Origin: Deltaproteobacteria bacterium
GTDB taxonomy: Bacteria; Desulfobacterota; Desulfarculia; Adiutricales; Adiutricaceae
Direction of reading: 5' to 3'
Assembly: GCA_031267005.1 (NCBI GenBank)
Contig: JAIRZX010000410.1
Coordinates: 1 to 9,874 of the forward strand
Length of the DNA: 9,874 nucleotides
The first letter of the stretch is position 1. Each line of letters opens with the position of its first letter. The notes below the pieces were generated by a model, which made no database searches, was not told the DNA's origin, and was given only the letters and a program-made list of their open reading frames with translations. A program made the translations under genes and the position numbers. This document shows, in pieces, positions 7,740-9,874 of the stretch.

Positions 7740-7981
7740 TAATTATGCCAGTATTAGCCATAGCGCGATAAGGAACGTAATCCGCCGCCCGGAGGGATGG
7801 CGGGGAAACGTCGCAGGGCGCTTTGCTGGAAAAGGCTGGCATAGCCAAGTGATTCACCGGAAGCGGGCGGACGGAAACCGCTAAAACGAAGCTCGGGAGA
7901 TTCGGTATGTCAAACACCCGAACGGGTGAAAGCCGCCGCAGGGGCGAGCGGAAAACCTGTTGGGCTCCCAGGGGAAAGCAC

Positions 7982-8014
7982 GCGTCGGGCCCTCACGGCC
8001 CGGACGCACTTTTT
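7982..8014 (+). terminator. Stem-loop followed by T5 on the plus strand
   Basis: GCGTC plus GGGCC pairs with GGCCC plus GACGC (7982-8007) with a one-base bulge, followed by A, C and TTTTT at 8010-8014. Read on the plus strand it resembles a terminator. Read on the minus strand it forms the very 5' end of the transcript from the 8018-8046 promoter. No plus-strand gene is visible upstream, so the minus-strand 5' stem is the likelier role. Confidence 0.4.
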
Positions 8015-8017
8015 GGA

Positions 8018-8046
8018 ACTATAGCGACCGTCCGGACGGAAGTCAA
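8018..8046 (-). promoter_or_regulatory. Strong sigma70-type promoter
   Basis: On the minus strand the -35 is TTGACT (8041-8046), the spacer is exactly 17 bp and the -10 is TATAGT (8018-8023). Each box is one mismatch from consensus, making this the best promoter in the window. Transcription would start near 8011. Confidence 0.7.
8028..8039. promoter_or_regulatory. Perfect 12-bp palindrome inside the promoter spacer, candidate operator
   Basis: CCGTCCGGACGG is a perfect palindrome lying wholly between the -35 and -10 boxes. A repressor bound here would block RNA polymerase, the usual arrangement for TetR- or MarR-like and MerR-type regulators. The regulator is unknown, and a 12-bp GC palindrome could also arise by chance in this GC-rich DNA. 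Confidence 0.4.
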
Positions 8047-8381
8047 CAGTTTTTAGAAAACCTGCCTCCAGCATGGACATTCTGCCCATATTTTCTGTGC
8101 GCCGGGATTTGGAGGGAGTACCCCTGCCGGGGCAAACCGTCCCGAGGGCAATACGGGAGGCTTTCCCAGGACCCCTGCACCTGCCGCCGCCCAGCGGGCT
8201 GAAGGACGGGGCCGCGACTTTCCACCGTCCCAAGCCCCGTCCGGGCCTGTTGCGGCAAAACCCAGCCGTCCGGAAAGCGACCGGCGGGAGCGCGGACTTT
8301 ATAAAGACCCTCCGGGCCTGGGCAGACGCGGAACACCAGAGGGCCCGCCACGCTCTCCAGTTCCCCCGTGCCGGTTTTTCT

Positions 8382-8399
8382 CCGGGTCAGGGGACCCGG
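8382..8399. repeat. Perfect 7-bp inverted repeat (hairpin)
   Basis: CCGGGTC (8382-8388) and GACCCGG (8393-8399) flank AGGG. There is no T-run on the exit side of either strand, so it is not a typical terminator. Confidence 0.6.
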
Positions 8400-8504
8400 T
8401 CCCAACGGGATGAGGGCCGCCGCGAGCCCCCGGCGCCCGATACCCGGCTCCCGGCTGGCCCAAAGCTTTGGAGTCGGGGACCTAAGGCTTTGGAGCCGAC
8501 GGCC

Positions 8505-8517
8505 GGGGGGGGGGGGG
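8505..8517 (+). repeat. Homopolymer of 13 G
   Basis: Thirteen consecutive G residues in gene-free DNA. A second run of 10 G lies at 9023-9032, and shorter runs of 6-8 occur near 1429, 1471, 2514 and 6808. Such runs slip easily and can form G-quadruplexes. Confidence 0.95.
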
Positions 8518-8974
8518 CAGAAAAGGCCAGAGCCCCGTAAGCTCCCGGACGGCGGGGGGAGCCGGCTGTCTGGGAAGGCTCCGCCTCGGACGGGCCTGTA
8601 CGCGCCGGACGATCGGGACCCGGGGGAACTCACGCAGGGCGGGGGCAGGCGCAGGGATCTGGAGGAGGGGACGCGGGGGGCGGAGGCACTTAGGGCGTAA
8701 GCCGGGGCCGTCGGCCGCTTCGAGCGCGGCCTCCCAGTACGGATGCCGCCATGGGCCCCGTTTATGGGCTCCCCGCCGCAGCGCGGATCGGGCTAAGGCG
8801 GATGCCGCTCCCGTTCCTTGGCGGAGTATCGCGGCAAGCTCGGGCGGCCTTCCGCCCGCGTGGAGCCATCACGGGGAACCGGGCCTGGATTTTGAAGCGG
8901 TTCCGAGTTCGGCCCGGGGCCAGAGTGGCGGACGCCGAGGCCGCAACGGGTTAGCGCGGCCTCGGAAGGACCGA

Positions 8975-9004
8975 GAATAAGGGCGGCGCTCCGGGATCGC
9001 CGCC
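8975..9004 (-). terminator. Probable terminator downstream of purH
   Basis: On the minus strand GGCGGCG (8998-9004) pairs with CGCCGCC (8982-8988), a 7-bp GC stem with a 9-nt loop, followed by CTTATTC rather than a clean T-run. It lies about 60 nt past the purH stop and is the only hairpin with a T-rich exit there. A small CTCGG/CCGAG hairpin follows. Confidence 0.45.
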
Positions 9005-9060
9005 TCCCCCTTTCCCTCGCTCGGGGGGGGGGACGCGCCGAGGCGGGAACGTGACGGGGC

Positions 9061-9660
9061 CTACAGCCTCGCCGCTAGGTACTCGCTAATCGCCGCGTCG
9101 TAGCGGCTCGTGCGAGCGAAGGCAGCCTGGGCCAGCTTGCGGCGGCTGGCCTCGGGGAGCCAGCCTTCGTTTCGGCGGAGTTCGTCGCGGATCCAGCCGT
9201 AGTCGTCAGGATCGGATACCGCTATCACGTGGGCGTGGTTCTTGGCGGCGGCCCGCAACAGGCAGGGGCCCCCGATGTCGATGTTCTCGACGGCGTCCTC
9301 CAGGGTGGTCTCGGGCTTCTTGATCACCTGCTCGAAGGGGTACAGGGTCACCACCACCATGTCTATGCCGTCCCAGCCCATGGTCTTCATCTCGCCGACG
9401 TGGGTGGGCACGTCCCTTCGGTAGAGGATGCCCGCGTGGACCTTGGGGTGGAGGGTCTTCACCCGGCCGTTCAAAATCTCCGGAAAGCCGGTTACGCGGC
9501 TCACCGGCGTCACCGCCAGACCGGCGGCCTCCAGCGCGGCCTGCGTGCCGCCCGTGGAAACCAGCTCAACCCCGCGTTCCGACAGGAAACGGGCAAAGTC
9601 CACCAGGCCGGTTTTGTCCGTGACGCTCAGCAACGCTCTGTGAACAGGCAGAAATTCCAT
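9061..9660 (-). CDS. purH: IMP cyclohydrolase domain of PurH, stand-alone
   Basis: This 199-residue protein corresponds to the N-terminal cyclohydrolase (MGS-like) domain of PurH, which closes FAICAR to IMP in the last step of de novo purine synthesis in the cytosol. Visible family motifs are LLSVTDKTGLVDFA (residues 10-23), VSTGGT (34-39), GRVKTLHPKVHAGIL (65-79), LYPF (106-109), ENIDIGGP (125-132) and LRAAAKNHAHV (135-145). Lys68, Tyr107, Asp128 and Lys140 match the active-site Lys66, Tyr104, Asp125 and Lys137 of animal ATIC. It ends cleanly at TAG just after the domain (SRYDAAISEYLAARL), so the roughly 300-residue AICAR formyltransferase domain of ordinary PurH is absent. No frameshift remnant of that domain is visible downstream. 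The start is ATG 9658-9660 with AAGGAG 5 nt upstream; the frame stays open further but that part crosses the leader hairpins and a terminator. It has its own promoter and appears monocistronic. Confidence 0.93.
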   Translation of the reverse strand: MEFLPVHRALLSVTDKTGLVDFARFLSERGVELVSTGGTQAALEAAGLAVTPVSRVTGFPEILNGRVKTLHPKVHAGILYRRDVPTHVGEMKTMGWDGIDMVVVTLYPFEQVIKKPETTLEDAVENIDIGGPCLLRAAAKNHAHVIAVSDPDDYGWIRDELRRNEGWLPEASRRKLAQAAFARTSRYDAAISEYLAARL

Positions 9661-9665
9661 GTATG

Positions 9666-9671
9666 CTCCTT
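9666..9671 (-). promoter_or_regulatory. Shine-Dalgarno site of purH
   Basis: AAGGAG on the minus strand ends 5 nt before the ATG at 9660. It decides against the 70-codon longer open frame that begins near 9870. Confidence 0.85.
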
Positions 9672-9706
9672 GCGTAAGGCTCTGGAGAAAACTATGCCTC
9701 CGGCGG

Positions 9707-9762
9707 CCAAGGGGCCTCGAGGCCCCTTGGAACCCCATTCGCGGGATTGGCCGCAGAAGCGG
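9707..9762 (-). promoter_or_regulatory. Structured purH leader with three consecutive hairpins
   Basis: In the inferred 5' leader (about 9763 to 9661) three inverted repeats follow one another. The first is CCGC/GCGG at 9751-9762. The second is an imperfect CCAATC/GAATGG hairpin at 9735-9750. The third is a perfect 24-bp palindrome at 9707-9730 with arms CCAAGGGGCCTC and GAGGCCCCTTGG. The last has no T-run after it, so it is not a simple terminator. It could be an attenuator, a processing or stability element, or a protein-binding site; the sequence does not match the purine riboswitch core I know. Confidence 0.5.
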
Positions 9763-9769
9763 TGGGCGT

Positions 9770-9798
9770 ATTGTAGGAAAGCGGGAATAAATGCGCAA
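9770..9798 (-). promoter_or_regulatory. Probable promoter of purH
   Basis: On the minus strand the -10 is TACAAT (9770-9775), one mismatch from consensus, with TTGCGC (9793-9798) 17 bp upstream as a weak -35. It sits just downstream of the preceding gene's terminator and gives a leader of about 100 nt. Confidence 0.5.
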
Positions 9799-9811
9799 GC
9801 ACATTGCCATT

Positions 9812-9837
9812 AAAAAAAACCGCGGCCATACGCCGCG
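9812..9837 (-). terminator. Rho-independent terminator of the gene beyond the right edge
   Basis: On the minus strand CGCGGC and GCCGCG (9821-9837) form a stem with a 5-nt loop, followed by one G and TTTTTTTT (9812-9819). It must serve a minus-strand gene ending at or beyond the right edge of the window and separates it from purH. Confidence 0.8.
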
Positions 9838-9874
9838 TTCCTCTATAGGCTGTTTCGGGGAATTTTTCATTCAC

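Noticed and set aside
9661..9870. N-terminal extension of purH by about 70 codons
   Set aside because: The extension reads through a Rho-independent terminator, the promoter and three hairpins. ATG 9660 has a strong Shine-Dalgarno and begins at the family's usual start.

Overview
This is a GC-rich bacterial window in which every gene I can support lies on the minus strand. The organism is Gram-negative: the largest gene encodes a classical (type Va) autotransporter with a signal peptide, a repetitive passenger and a C-terminal outer-membrane beta-barrel. A stand-alone IMP cyclohydrolase domain, where most bacteria have a two-domain PurH, and the style of the autotransporter would fit a Desulfovibrio-like deltaproteobacterium. 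That placement is inference only.

Layout, right to left in the direction of transcription. A Rho-independent terminator near 9812-9837 ends a gene that lies off the right edge. A promoter near 9770-9798 and a roughly 100-nt leader holding three consecutive hairpins precede purH (9061-9660, IMP cyclohydrolase domain only). A weak terminator follows near 8975-9004. About 2.4 kb without a convincing gene then follows (6650-9060). It contains poly-G runs, a good sigma70-type promoter with a perfect palindrome in its spacer (8018-8046), a (GA)23 microsatellite, two tandem terminator-like hairpins (7552-7640) and a (GTGAGA)7 array. Promoter and terminators together outline a possible transcript of about 460 nt with no convincing protein. 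Next comes the autotransporter (3553-6543, TTG start, strong Shine-Dalgarno), closed by a very strong terminator (3459-3504). Then follow about 2.5 kb of GC-rich DNA without a supported gene (960-3458), carrying 8-bp and 9-bp tandem arrays. At the left end a promoter with two upstream direct repeats (880-942) faces a short, apparently broken gene (553-826). Beyond it lies the 5' part of a coiled-coil gene built from 21-bp and 33-bp modules (1-430, running off the left edge).

The most striking global property is how little of the window codes. Roughly 3.8 kb of 9.9 kb is supported coding sequence, and the rest is GC-rich DNA with simple repeats, hairpins and at least one gene remnant. This looks like a genome in erosion, as in some host-associated bacteria, although the spacers are not AT-rich as they are in most reduced symbiont genomes. 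I do not see an operon-scale novel system. The best candidates for something undescribed are the 7/11-residue coiled-coil gene, the promoter-to-terminator unit carrying (GA)23, and the tandem-site promoter in front of the broken gene.
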